Both the position numbers and the translations under genes were made by a program. From contig CP066681.1 in NCBI GenBank assembly GCA_016432265.1, positions 956,342 to 1,020,341 of the forward strand: a DNA stretch of 64,000 nucleotides. The letters are read 5' to 3'. Below the pieces are notes generated by a model. It was given only the letters and a program-made list of their open reading frames with translations, did not search any database and was not told where the DNA came from. Every line of letters begins with the position of its first letter. Position 1 is the first letter of the stretch. Shown one piece after another: positions 38,599-47,229 of the stretch. The stretch is from Micavibrio aeruginosavorus. GTDB lineage: Bacteria; Pseudomonadota; Alphaproteobacteria; Micavibrionales; Micavibrionaceae.

Positions 38599-38627
38599 AT
38601 TGCGGGATTACGCTTGAAAGACGGGGA

Positions 38628-39434
38628 TCAGCGATTGAAATTGATCTGGCTGTCCCATTCCCGGCTTTTGCCCTGCGGGCCGGTCTGGGTTACGTGTTTG
38701 GCGGCACCCCCTTCAACCTTTTCGACGGCGATATCGCGGCTGCTGGTCTGGCCCTTGATTCCCGTGCGATCGATCTCTTTGGTGTAGCCGTTATCCGTTC
38801 TGGCAACAGTCTCCGTGCGGGTCGAGGTCTGGCCGTCGGCGTTGGTGCGGGTATGTTCTTTGCTCAGTCCCTCATCGGTTTTGCTGATATCGTTGGTGTA
38901 GGTGCCAGTCTTGCCGTTCGCGGTGGTATAGGAACCGGTGCGGCTGATGCCGTCTTCGGTTTTTACGGTGGTGGATTCGCGGGTGCCGGTTTTTCCTTCT
39001 GCGTTGGTGCGCGAGGATGTGGTCGAGTAGCTGCCATCCTCGTTTTTAGTGGTGTGGCTGTCATAGGTCGATGTTTTGCCGTTAAAGCCGGTATGGGTTC
39101 CCTGTGTGTAGATGCCCGCGTCCGATTTTGTCGTCGTCCTGCTGTCGGTCATGGTTTTGCCCTGCGTGTTGGTTGTGCTGCGATCCCGCGTGGTTGTGCC
39201 GCTGCCGCGATCCCATGTCCGGGTTTGCGTGCTCGAACCCGAACCGCGGTTGTTTGTCCAGTCGGCGGAGCGGGTGCGCTCGCCGCTGCCGCGTTCGGCC
39301 CTGTGTTGCCCGGCAGCACGGTGCTGGCGCTCGCCTGCGAAGGCGCTGTCGGCTGTGATAATCAGTGTCGAGAAGGCGACGACCGGTATGGCGGCCAGCA
39401 TCAATTTGCGAAAGCGTGAGAATGAGCGGATCAT
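38628..39434 (-). CDS. Secreted Thr/Ser-rich repeat protein
   Basis: 268 aa with a signal peptide (cleavage expected after ITADSAFA near residue 32). The mature protein is very rich in Thr, Ser, Gly, Lys and Arg. From about residue 90 to 245 it is built of imperfect ~22-residue repeats with the core GKTxT (FNGKTSTYDSHTTK, AEGKTGTRESTTVK, ANGKTGTYTNDISK, ADGQTSTRTETVAR, IKGQTSSRDIAVEK). No Cys and no anchor. Probably an exported structural or surface-associated protein; function unknown. The first 60 mature residues are Arg/Gly-rich. Confidence 0.75.
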   Translation of the reverse strand: MIRSFSRFRKLMLAAIPVVAFSTLIITADSAFAGERQHRAAGQHRAERGSGERTRSADWTNNRGSGSSTQTRTWDRGSGTTTRDRSTTNTQGKTMTDSRTTTKSDAGIYTQGTHTGFNGKTSTYDSHTTKNEDGSYSTTSSRTNAEGKTGTRESTTVKTEDGISRTGSYTTANGKTGTYTNDISKTDEGLSKEHTRTNADGQTSTRTETVARTDNGYTKEIDRTGIKGQTSSRDIAVEKVEGGAAKHVTQTGPQGKSREWDSQINFNR

Positions 39435-39533
39435 GTGTTGTTCCTTCCAGATCAGAGCATTGAACGTTACAAATTATACGGGCAGGATAGAATAATCCTT
39501 CGCAGAAAAAGCGACCGGAGCAGAAAGGCAGTC

Positions 39534-40043
39534 ATGACAGATCCCCGTCCACAAATAGATATGGCAAAAAACGAAGATTTACAGGCGCTTAAGCGGTTAG
39601 CCCCCGAGAGCGAGGCCGCTTACTTCGAAAAATGCCTGCAGGAGCAGGAAGAGGGGCGACGCCTGATTTTTCTGGCCTGGGTGGAAGAAAACCCGGCGGG
39701 TTATGTTTTCTTGAACCGCCGACCGCGCTACCAACCGTTCCGGCGTCTGGATATTCCTGAAATTCAGGATTTGTATGTAGCGCCGCCTTACCGCCGCCAG
39801 GGGATCGGCGAAGCTTTGGTCAAGGCTTGCGAGCGGCAGGTTTTGAAGGAAGGCTGCGCGCAGATAGGAATTGCCGTGGGGTTGCACGCCGGGTTTGGTG
39901 CTGCGCAGCGTTTGTATGTCAGGTTGGGATACATGCCCGATGGCGGCGGCGTGACCTATGACCGCGAACCTGTGCGTACGGGCGAGATGCGCCCGGTCGA
40001 CGACGACCTGACTTTGATGCTGGTCAGAGATATGACTCCCTGA
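39534..40043 (+). CDS. GNAT-family N-acetyltransferase
   Basis: 169 aa. The acetyl-CoA binding motif is clear: LYVAPPYRRQGIGEALVKAC (Q/RxxGxG/A form) near residue 85, followed by GIAVGLHAGFGAAQRLYVRL and GYMPDGGG. The ATG at 39534 has AAAGG upstream, so the longer in-frame start at 39435 is not needed. Substrate unknown; the divergent neighbour gives no clue. Confidence 0.9.
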   Translation: MTDPRPQIDMAKNEDLQALKRLAPESEAAYFEKCLQEQEEGRRLIFLAWVEENPAGYVFLNRRPRYQPFRRLDIPEIQDLYVAPPYRRQGIGEALVKACERQVLKEGCAQIGIAVGLHAGFGAAQRLYVRLGYMPDGGGVTYDREPVRTGEMRPVDDDLTLMLVRDMTP

Positions 40044-40046
40044 TGT

Positions 40047-41126
40047 TTATTGCTGAATGCAGACCATAACACGATAACCGCTGCAGCCCATGGTGCTGTT
40101 CGATGTCCAGCCAGTGTTTGTTGAGCCTGTCGTTCCAAATCTTCCTGAATAACCGCTTCCGTTCGTTGTCCATCCGGCGCAGTTATCGATCCCGCTATTT
40201 ATAGCGGCCCCGCCAGGGGAGACGTTCGAAATGACAGCTCCGGAAGCGATCCAATCGCCAGCGGCACTCTTGCGCCCGGGGTGCACGGAAACAGTGCCAT
40301 CTGTGAGGTCTGTCCAGTTGTTGGCTACCAGCGCTCCGTCGGTTCCACGATAAGGGATGACGGCTTTGGTTGTAAAACGCGAGTCCGGATCATCGGTTTC
40401 ATCGGTTGCCAGCCATGCCATGTAAGTTCCACCCAACCCCGCAGCACTGGCGGCGCTGGCGCAAAGCGTATCGGCGCCCGTTATCCCGCCGATTGCCGAA
40501 TCTGCGGGCACGCCGAAAGTGTACTTGAACGTACCCAGCTCCTGCGTTGTAACGCTCCAGTTGCGGCTTTGGCCGCCGACAGTAACGGTAGCCGCGTAAA
40601 TGCCAAGGCTGTTACCGGAAGAGGTCAATCTCAGTTGCAGGTATTGGTTGTTCGCAACCGGTGAGGTCGTACTTGTCCAGTCTTGCACGACGGCATTGCA
40701 ACTGGAATCCGAGCATACGCGGAACGAAGGACTCCCGTCGCCGGTAACGGAGACATCGGCGCTGGAACAGGATATTCCAGTGATTTCCTCTATGGAGGAG
40801 GCCTGTGTGGCGCTGGCTGGAGCATTCGTGACCGGAGGGAAAGAAAAATCATCCGGCCAGGCACTGCAGTCCGGAACTACGCGCGTCCAATTGGTTTCGT
40901 TGCAGAATTCGTGAACTTTATCGACGCTGTTCCAGCGGATCGATCCTACCGTCAGCCCGTCGCAGATGTCGCTGGCAGGCCCGATTTTGATGGCGCCCTG
41001 CCCGAAGTTGCCGCTGATTTCAGCTTTGACCTGCGCAGGAGGCAGGGCGATAAAGACAACGAGGGCGATAGTTATGAAGTCGTTGAAGAGAGTATGTTTA
41101 CAAAGGGGTTTTATAAGGGCGATCAT
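40047..41126 (-). CDS. Secreted protein with DUF1554-type C-terminal domain
   Basis: 359 aa with an N-terminal signal peptide or anchor (residues 15-35). The N-terminal two-thirds are Cys- and Ser-rich with a putative beta-sandwich (YLQLRLTSSGNSLGIYAATV). The C-terminal ~160 residues match the DUF1554 pattern: GADTLCASAASAAGLGGTYM then AWLATDETD, LVANNWTDLTDGTV, a conserved DNCAGWTTNG and the end CSGYRVMVCIQQ. Such domains occur in surface or secreted proteins of bacteria, with unknown function. Ends 3 bp from the GNAT gene (convergent). Confidence 0.75.
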   Translation of the reverse strand: MIALIKPLCKHTLFNDFITIALVVFIALPPAQVKAEISGNFGQGAIKIGPASDICDGLTVGSIRWNSVDKVHEFCNETNWTRVVPDCSAWPDDFSFPPVTNAPASATQASSIEEITGISCSSADVSVTGDGSPSFRVCSDSSCNAVVQDWTSTTSPVANNQYLQLRLTSSGNSLGIYAATVTVGGQSRNWSVTTQELGTFKYTFGVPADSAIGGITGADTLCASAASAAGLGGTYMAWLATDETDDPDSRFTTKAVIPYRGTDGALVANNWTDLTDGTVSVHPGRKSAAGDWIASGAVISNVSPGGAAINSGIDNCAGWTTNGSGYSGRFGTTGSTNTGWTSNSTMGCSGYRVMVCIQQ

Positions 41127-41308
41127 AACGAAACGGCCTCCTCGCTATTAGTTAAAATAGATCAAAGGCTGTTTCAGTTATGCTTTGCCAGAAGGTAAGA
41201 AACGAGCGGAAATCACTCTTCCAGAATTGCGCATAACGTACCCCGTTTTTACCAGAGCAGGAAATGAAACGCAAGAGCGGCCTGCGAAAGGCTGTCTAAA
41301 CCAAAGAA

Positions 41309-41905
41309 TCAATGCAGCGTATGGCTGGGTGGAATGAATTTGTTGAGCGGATCGTTCAGGCGATCCTGCAATATTGCTTCCGGTGAAAGGTCGGTCAGGC
41401 GGTCTTCGATATAGTATCCGGTCAGGAAATCGAGCGCTTCCAGCAGTTCTCCTTGCAATGCAGGGTGTGACTGCGCGTAAGGTGCCAGGATATCCGTCAG
41501 GCAGGCATAACGTATCTTTTCTATTTCTTCGATATTCTGTTCGGCGGTCTGTTGTTCGCCTTCGTCCTCGGAATCGAACCCCCATGCTTGCGAATATTCA
41601 TCACGGTACAATATAGCAGACTGGATAACAGGGCTCAGGTCAAAATCAACTTTCTTGATGACTTGTTGCGTTTCGGCGTTCATCAGGATCAGGCGAGCGG
41701 TGGTATCGTTTTCAAGATCCGCCCCGATGAGCAGGGTGTAATCGCCGTCTGGCAATCCCTGCAGGGGCGCGGCTTCTTCGTCTTCGAATTGATAGGCGTT
41801 GAACATCATTTGGCCAAAAGCTTCTTCCTTCCGTTTTTCCAGTGCCTTTTGCAGATAGGCGGTGGTGGGTTCGTCGAAGGCGAACGATCTGAGAAGAGCC
41901 GGCAT
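41309..41905 (-). CDS. Unknown protein, paralogue of next gene (copy A)
   Basis: 198 aa, acidic. It aligns by eye over its whole length with the gene at 41944-42525: APLQGLPDGDYTLLIGADLE, DLSPVIQSAILYRDEYSQAW, RYACLTDILAPYAQSHP and the C-terminal LH. No signal, membrane or known motif. The pair is one strand, 38 bp apart, so it arose by tandem duplication followed by strong divergence. No family recognised. Confidence 0.65.
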   Translation of the reverse strand: MPALLRSFAFDEPTTAYLQKALEKRKEEAFGQMMFNAYQFEDEEAAPLQGLPDGDYTLLIGADLENDTTARLILMNAETQQVIKKVDFDLSPVIQSAILYRDEYSQAWGFDSEDEGEQQTAEQNIEEIEKIRYACLTDILAPYAQSHPALQGELLEALDFLTGYYIEDRLTDLSPEAILQDRLNDPLNKFIPPSHTLH

Positions 41906-41943
41906 GTTTTTACGATTCCCTGTCTTGTTAAGATTGTTTTGTA

Positions 41944-42525
41944 TCAGTGCAATTTAGGCTTGTTTAAGGATATATCGTGCGTACCCTGTCTTTGCGCTTG
42001 TTCTTCGAGATTATAGGACGCCACTTGACCGACGATCACCGGATAGAGCAGATAATCAAGGGCATCAAGCAATTTGAGGTTGAATGACGGGTTGTTCTCG
42101 ATGTAGGGCTTGAACAGGCCTTCGAGGCAGGCGGAGCGTTTCAGCAATATTTGGTGCGCCACCTCTTCATAAGCTGCCGCGCCATCGTCCTCATCCATAT
42201 CCGTCAGGTTCGTATAATTTTCGCCGTCGTCTATGGCCGAAGTGATGATCGGGCGCAAATCGACACGGGCGCTGGTTATGGCACGGTGGCTTTGCTCTTC
42301 GATCAGGGTGATTTTGGCGAACGGATCGTTATAGGGATCGGCCTCGATCACCATGGCGTAGGCGCCATCAGGCAGCAATTTTAGCAAAGGTGCGGCTTCA
42401 TTCAGTTGAGTGATCTGCTCATAGGTTTCCCGATCGAAATATCCATCCGGCGCGTTTTGCGGACATTGCTCGATACAGGTCTTTGCCGGTTCGTTGAAGA
42501 GAAAGGAAATCAGCCGTGCGCCCAT
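41944..42525 (-). CDS. Unknown protein, paralogue of previous gene (copy B)
   Basis: 193 aa, upstream member of the tandem pair. Matching blocks: APLLKLLPDGAYAMVIEADP, DLRPIITSAIDDGENYTNLT, RSACLEGLFKPYIENNP and NKPKLH at the end. Acidic middle (DMDEDDGAAAYEE). Cytoplasmic. The conserved LPDGxYxxxIxAD core could form a beta-hairpin, but nothing indicates activity. Confidence 0.65.
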   Translation of the reverse strand: MGARLISFLFNEPAKTCIEQCPQNAPDGYFDRETYEQITQLNEAAPLLKLLPDGAYAMVIEADPYNDPFAKITLIEEQSHRAITSARVDLRPIITSAIDDGENYTNLTDMDEDDGAAAYEEVAHQILLKRSACLEGLFKPYIENNPSFNLKLLDALDYLLYPVIVGQVASYNLEEQAQRQGTHDISLNKPKLH

Positions 42526-42673
42526 TTTTGTAAACTCCCTGCCAAATTTTTACATAAGGATTGATTGGAATGTCAACAAATCATGGAAAATAGATGTCGC
42601 AGCTGCAATAAAACGCAGAAAAGCATAGGAATTGTTGTAATCTGTGGCACGACAATCTTTCAGGGAGGTTCGC

Positions 42674-45358
42674 ATGGCCGCGCAGTGGGTCTATGGTTTC
42701 GGGGCAGGAAAAACCGAAGGTAATGCCAAAATGAAGCAGTTGCTGGGTGGCAAGGGAGCCAATCTGGCTGAAATGGCCGCGCTCGGCTTGCCTGTGCCGC
42801 CCGGATTTACGATCACCACTGAAGTCTGCACCTGGTATTACGCCAACGGCAGAACTTACCCTGCAGAACTGACGAAGCAGGTAGAGCAGGCGCTCTCGGC
42901 GTTGGAACGGCATATGGGTTTGATGTTTGGCGATCCGGAGAATCCGCTCTTGCTGTCGGTGCGTTCCGGCGCGCGGGTATCGATGCCTGGTATGATGGAT
43001 ACGGTTCTCAATCTGGGCCTGAACGATGAAACCGTTGCCGGGTTGGCAAAAAAATCCGGCAACGAGCGTTTCGCGTATGACAGTTACCGCCGTTTTATCC
43101 AGATGTATGGCGATGTCGTTCTGGAGGTGCCGCATCATGATTTTGAGGACATCCTGGAGCGACACAAACGCGATCAGGGCGTAACGCTTGATACCGATCT
43201 GAGCGCCGAGACATTGAAAGCGGTTGTCGCCGATTATAAGGCATTGGTTTTGAAGCAGCGCGGCCAGCCCTTTCCGATGAACGTGCAGGATCAGTTATGG
43301 GGCGCCATGGGCGCGGTGTTCGCTTCGTGGCTGACGCCGCGTGCGGTAACCTATCGCGCCATACACAATATCCCCGAGGACTGGGGTACGGCTGTGAACG
43401 TTCAAACCATGGTTTTCGGCAATATGGGGGATGATTGCGCCACCGGCGTGGCGTTCACGCGCGATCCTTCTACCGGGGAGAATTACTTCTATGGCGAATA
43501 CCTGGTGAACGCGCAGGGCGAGGATGTCGTCGCCGGAATCCGCACGCCGCAGTCGCTGACGCTGAAAGGTAAGGAGAAAGAGAAAAGTGCGCTGCCGGCG
43601 ATGGAAGAGGTGATGCCGGGGGTCTTCAAACAATTGGACGATATTCGCGCAACGCTGGAGCGGCATTACCGTGAGATGCAGGACATCGAATTCACCGTGC
43701 AGGGTGGCAAACTGTTCATGTTGCAAACCCGTACCGGCAAAAGAACGACGGCGGCGGCGATGAAGATCGCGGTCGACATGGTCAATGAGAAATTAATCAG
43801 CCGTGAAGAGGCTCTATTGCGTATAGAGCCGCAGGCGATCGATCAACTTCTGCACCCGACGCTGGATCCGATGGCGCATAAGCGCGTTTTGGCCAAGGGG
43901 CTGCCCGCTTCGCCGGGGGCCGCGAGCGGCGAAGTTGTTTTCAGCGCCGATGAGGCCGAAGCCAAGGCAAAAGACGGCAAGGCGGTTATTCTTTGCCGCC
44001 GGGAAACCAGCCCGGAGGATATTCATGGCATGCATGCCGCGAAGGGCATCCTGACCGCGCGCGGCGGGATGACATCGCATGCCGCCGTGGTGGCGCGGGG
44101 CATGGGGCGGGCCTGTGTTGCAGGAGCGGGCATGATCGCGATGGATTATGAACGGGCTGCGATGATGATTGGCGATATCACGATCAAGGCAGGCGAGATG
44201 ATCACGATCGATGGCGGTACAGGCGAGGTGATGCTGGGCGTTGTGCCGACCATCCAGCCAGGCTTGTCCGGCGATTTTGCCGCGGTTATGGAGTGGGCGG
44301 ATGAAACGCGCAGCATGGGCGTGCGCGCCAACGCTGAGACGCCGCTCGATGCCCGCACTGCACACGGTTTCGGTGCCGAAGGGATCGGCCTTTGCCGTAC
44401 GGAGCATATGTTTTTCGATCCGGCACGCATCCAGCATGTGCGCGAGATGATTTTCGCCAGCGACGAAGGCAGCCGACGCAAGGCGCTGGCCTATCTGTTA
44501 CCGGAGCAGCGCAAGGATTTCATTGAGCTGTTCCGGATTATGGAGGGTTTGCCGGTCACGATCCGTCTGCTCGATCCGCCGTTGCATGAATTCCTGCCGC
44601 AGACGGAACAGGATATAGCGTTGTTTGCGCAGAGCGCTGGTGTGTCGCCGGAACGTGTGCGTCGACGTCTGGCGGAATTGCACGAAGCCAATCCGATGCT
44701 GGGGCATCGCGGCTGCCGTCTCGGGGTGACCTATCCGGAGATTTATGAAATGCAGACGCGCGCCATTATCGAGGCCGCGATCGAAGTGGCGGCCACACCG
44801 GAGATCATGATTCCGCTGGTTGCCACGCAGATCGAATTCAAATTGATGAAAGATCTGGTTGACCGGACGGCGGCTAAGGTGTTTGTCGAGAAGAAAAAGC
44901 AGGTTTCTTATCTGGTAGGGACCATGATCGAGTTGCCGCGCGCGGCTTTGATTGCCGACAAGATTGCCGAAGAGGCCGCCTTCTTCAGCTTTGGCACCAA
45001 CGACCTGACGCAGACGACTTTGGGCCTAAGCCGTGATGATGCGGCGCAGTTCCTGCCGGAATATATCCGTCAGGGCATATTTGCCCGCGACCCTTTTGCC
45101 ACGATCGATGTCGATGGCGTTGGACAATTGATAGAGATTGGGGTGGAGCGCGGACGCAAGACCGGCAAAACTCTGAAAGTCGGCATTTGCGGCGAGCATG
45201 GCGGCGATCCGGCCTCGATTGCTTTTTGTCAAGGCGCGGGGCTTGATTACGTTTCATGTTCACCTTACCGTGTGCCGGTAGCTCGGCTTGCCGCGGCGCA
45301 AGCAGCGATCAGGGCCGAGCAGTCCAAGCCATCAGCCAGTAAAAAGGAAGCCGCATGA
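42674..45358 (+). CDS. ppdK: Pyruvate, phosphate dikinase
   Basis: 894-aa enzyme interconverting pyruvate, ATP and phosphate with phosphoenolpyruvate, AMP and diphosphate. The N-terminal ATP-grasp domain starts with WVYGFGAGKTEGN and LLGGKGANLAEMAALGLPVP. The phospho-histidine swivelling domain has GGMTSHAAVVARGMGRACV near residue 460. The C-terminal PEP/pyruvate TIM barrel ends with GICGEHGGDPASI and the active-site Cys region GLDYVSCSPYRVPVARL. The ATG at 42674 follows a perfect AGGGAGG site; the in-frame start at 42644 is not needed. A 51-codon gene overlaps its stop. Confidence 0.98.
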   Translation: MAAQWVYGFGAGKTEGNAKMKQLLGGKGANLAEMAALGLPVPPGFTITTEVCTWYYANGRTYPAELTKQVEQALSALERHMGLMFGDPENPLLLSVRSGARVSMPGMMDTVLNLGLNDETVAGLAKKSGNERFAYDSYRRFIQMYGDVVLEVPHHDFEDILERHKRDQGVTLDTDLSAETLKAVVADYKALVLKQRGQPFPMNVQDQLWGAMGAVFASWLTPRAVTYRAIHNIPEDWGTAVNVQTMVFGNMGDDCATGVAFTRDPSTGENYFYGEYLVNAQGEDVVAGIRTPQSLTLKGKEKEKSALPAMEEVMPGVFKQLDDIRATLERHYREMQDIEFTVQGGKLFMLQTRTGKRTTAAAMKIAVDMVNEKLISREEALLRIEPQAIDQLLHPTLDPMAHKRVLAKGLPASPGAASGEVVFSADEAEAKAKDGKAVILCRRETSPEDIHGMHAAKGILTARGGMTSHAAVVARGMGRACVAGAGMIAMDYERAAMMIGDITIKAGEMITIDGGTGEVMLGVVPTIQPGLSGDFAAVMEWADETRSMGVRANAETPLDARTAHGFGAEGIGLCRTEHMFFDPARIQHVREMIFASDEGSRRKALAYLLPEQRKDFIELFRIMEGLPVTIRLLDPPLHEFLPQTEQDIALFAQSAGVSPERVRRRLAELHEANPMLGHRGCRLGVTYPEIYEMQTRAIIEAAIEVAATPEIMIPLVATQIEFKLMKDLVDRTAAKVFVEKKKQVSYLVGTMIELPRAALIADKIAEEAAFFSFGTNDLTQTTLGLSRDDAAQFLPEYIRQGIFARDPFATIDVDGVGQLIEIGVERGRKTGKTLKVGICGEHGGDPASIAFCQGAGLDYVSCSPYRVPVARLAAAQAAIRAEQSKPSASKKEAA

Positions 45359-45510
45359 ACGAATCTCAAAAACAAAGCGAAGACGAAAAAAGAACCTTTG
45401 ATATCTACCACTTCATGAGTCGATGGGACATGTTGCTGGCCGCAGCGGTTATTATTATTCTGCTGGTGGTGGTAGCCTATCTGGTCTTTTTGAAACCTTC
45501 GATAGCCTAG
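45355..45510 (+). CDS. 51-aa single-pass membrane protein coupled to ppdK
   Basis: The ATG overlaps the ppdK stop (ATGA), a sign of translational coupling. 51 residues: a charged N-terminus (NESQKQSEDEKRTFD), then one membrane helix at about 28-47 (AAAVIIILLVVVAYLVFL). Its TAG shares the palindrome CTAG with the stop of the converging gene. A size and layout similar to small regulatory or assembly membrane peptides; no family recognised. Confidence 0.6.
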   Translation: MNESQKQSEDEKRTFDIYHFMSRWDMLLAAAVIIILLVVVAYLVFLKPSIA

Positions 45511-46070
45511 GATTCAGGCGTGGGTGGGAACTGCGTGGGATATTTTTTTTCGAGATTGATCTTGGATTCCTCTGCCGCAGTTTTGATGGCGCGTAAGGTG
45601 TGCCTGTCGCCTTGAGCCACCATGATGGTGAGTGCCATGGGTGCTAAAAGAGGGGCCATAACGGACATCATGCCTAAAAATATGACGCTAAATTTATCGC
45701 GGTTGAAGTGCGCGACAATGTTGAGATCGTCCTTGTTGAAGTCTTTAATCTTGTCGCAGACTTTTTTCAGTGGTTCCAGTTGATAGACGCTGTCATGACC
45801 GGACAGGCCTTGTGCCGCGATGTTAAATCCATCACGTAGGATCTTGCTCTCATCCCGGCCCTTTTTCAAATCCCAGAGATTATAGGTGGTCATCAGGGCC
45901 AGCCCTGCCAAAAGCCCCTGCGGCAATAAATAGACCATGCCAAGCGACATCCCCACTACAGCCAGTGACAAGATAGCCCTTTTCTTGAAAGCGCTACCTG
46001 CGGCCTCGCCCAGTGTCGTGGCGGTTTGGTAAGCCAATTCTTCGGGTTTCATTGACATGTCTATCCTCAT
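45507..46070 (-). CDS. Membrane protein, unknown
   Basis: 187 aa with helices at about residues 32-60 (LSLAVVGMSLGMVYLLPQGL) and 127-151 (SVIFLGMMSVMAPLLAPMAL), and a basic soluble loop between them. The C-terminus is Lys/Pro-rich. An alternative start at residue 6 is possible. Its stop codon overlaps the tail of the ppdK-coupled peptide. No family recognised. Confidence 0.65.
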   Translation of the reverse strand: MRIDMSMKPEELAYQTATTLGEAAGSAFKKRAILSLAVVGMSLGMVYLLPQGLLAGLALMTTYNLWDLKKGRDESKILRDGFNIAAQGLSGHDSVYQLEPLKKVCDKIKDFNKDDLNIVAHFNRDKFSVIFLGMMSVMAPLLAPMALTIMVAQGDRHTLRAIKTAAEESKINLEKKYPTQFPPTPES

Positions 46071-46177
46071 TGGCTGCCCTACAGGATGTCTCCTGCAACC
46101 AGCTAAGACTAGTTAGAAGGGGTGCCTGTGTTCACACAGGCACCTCCTTAGAATGTTCTAGACCGTGTAGTATAGCC

Positions 46178-47089
46178 TTAAGCTGGACCTTTTGTGGCCA
46201 ATTGGCGTAGTGTCTGGACTTCAGCAAGGCCACCACTTGAAAGGCGTTCAGGGGTAATAATCAAGTTACCTCTTTCCGCAACTTCACGGAGAGCATCAAG
46301 TTCCATCGAGCGTTCTACAATCCGAAGTGCTTCATCCTTAGTGACTGTTCCTTCTTTTGTCAGATCTTCAATCTGTGTTTTATAGCCATCTAGAATAGCT
46401 TTGCGGAAGTCAGCGGCACCTGTACCGGCAAGCTTCTGTGCCTCGGCATCGGCGCGAGCTTTTGCCACCACTTCTATGGCGTGTGCGTCAGCCTTGTTTT
46501 GTGCTGCCGCTTTCAAACGCTCGCTGGCACGCACTTCGTTAAAAGCATTCTGCACTTCAGCTGGAGCTTGTGGCTCATCGATGATGATGCGTTTTACATA
46601 TATGCCATAGTCAGCGGCATCACTTTGTACATGTTCGATAACTGTTGATCCAATTTCGTCGCGGTCACCATATAATTCCTGAAATTGCTTTCCAGATGTT
46701 ACGGTTCTAACAGCCGCGCTGACAGATCTTTTCAGGTTATCAATCGGTTTGCTGTTACCGAAATGGAAACGTTCCGGATCAGTGACTTCAAACTGAATAG
46801 AAATCGGAAGCTTTACAAATAAATCATCAGCAGTTTTGCTTTCGAGAGTTTCCGTGACCTGTTGCAGTTCTTGTCCTACACGCTTTGCAATTTGGTCAAT
46901 AAAGGGAACTTTAACATGTAAACCAGGATCGTCTACTCTATGGATCAGTTTACCTAGTCGTGTGACAAGGGCGGTTTCTTTAGGCCCGGTTGTATAAAAT
47001 GTTTTTGCCAGCGCTGTAATACCTACTCCGCCCGCTGCCAGTCCTGCAGCAGCTTGAAAAATTGTCGAAAGCGTAATGCCGTCCATCAT
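46178..47089 (-). CDS. SPFH/Band-7 (stomatin/prohibitin-like) protein
   Basis: 303 aa from the ATG at 47089, which has GGAG eight bases upstream; the longer frame start at 47131 overlaps the promoter -10. A short membrane segment (about residues 5-25) is followed by a Band-7 domain (TALVTRLGKLIHRVDDPGLH, VKVPFIDQIAKRV) and a helical coiled part rich in Ala, Glu and Lys (ERLKAAAQNKADAHAIEVVA then KARADAEAQKLAG). Prohibitin/stomatin-type scaffold at the membrane; partners unknown. No NfeD gene is adjacent. Confidence 0.88.
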   Translation of the reverse strand: MMDGITLSTIFQAAAGLAAGGVGITALAKTFYTTGPKETALVTRLGKLIHRVDDPGLHVKVPFIDQIAKRVGQELQQVTETLESKTADDLFVKLPISIQFEVTDPERFHFGNSKPIDNLKRSVSAAVRTVTSGKQFQELYGDRDEIGSTVIEHVQSDAADYGIYVKRIIIDEPQAPAEVQNAFNEVRASERLKAAAQNKADAHAIEVVAKARADAEAQKLAGTGAADFRKAILDGYKTQIEDLTKEGTVTKDEALRIVERSMELDALREVAERGNLIITPERLSSGGLAEVQTLRQLATKGPA

Positions 47090-47126
47090 CGAATTGTCTC
47101 CAGTGAAGTTATAAAATAACGAAGTA

Positions 47127-47155
47127 CCCATATGACAAATGTAAATTTATGTCAA
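47127..47155 (-). promoter_or_regulatory. Promoter of the SPFH gene
   Basis: Minus strand TTGACA (47155-47150), 17 bases, TATGGG (47132-47127). A perfect -35 with a moderate -10. The -10 region contains the first ATG of the longer frame, which supports the shorter start. A TGACA/TGTCA inverted repeat spans the spacer. Confidence 0.6.
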
Positions 47156-47229
47156 AAAAAATCGTCGAACGGGCACAGTCTCGGCTTTGTCCGGTGGAAT
47201 GACTTATCCCTTTGATGCGTATGTATTTT

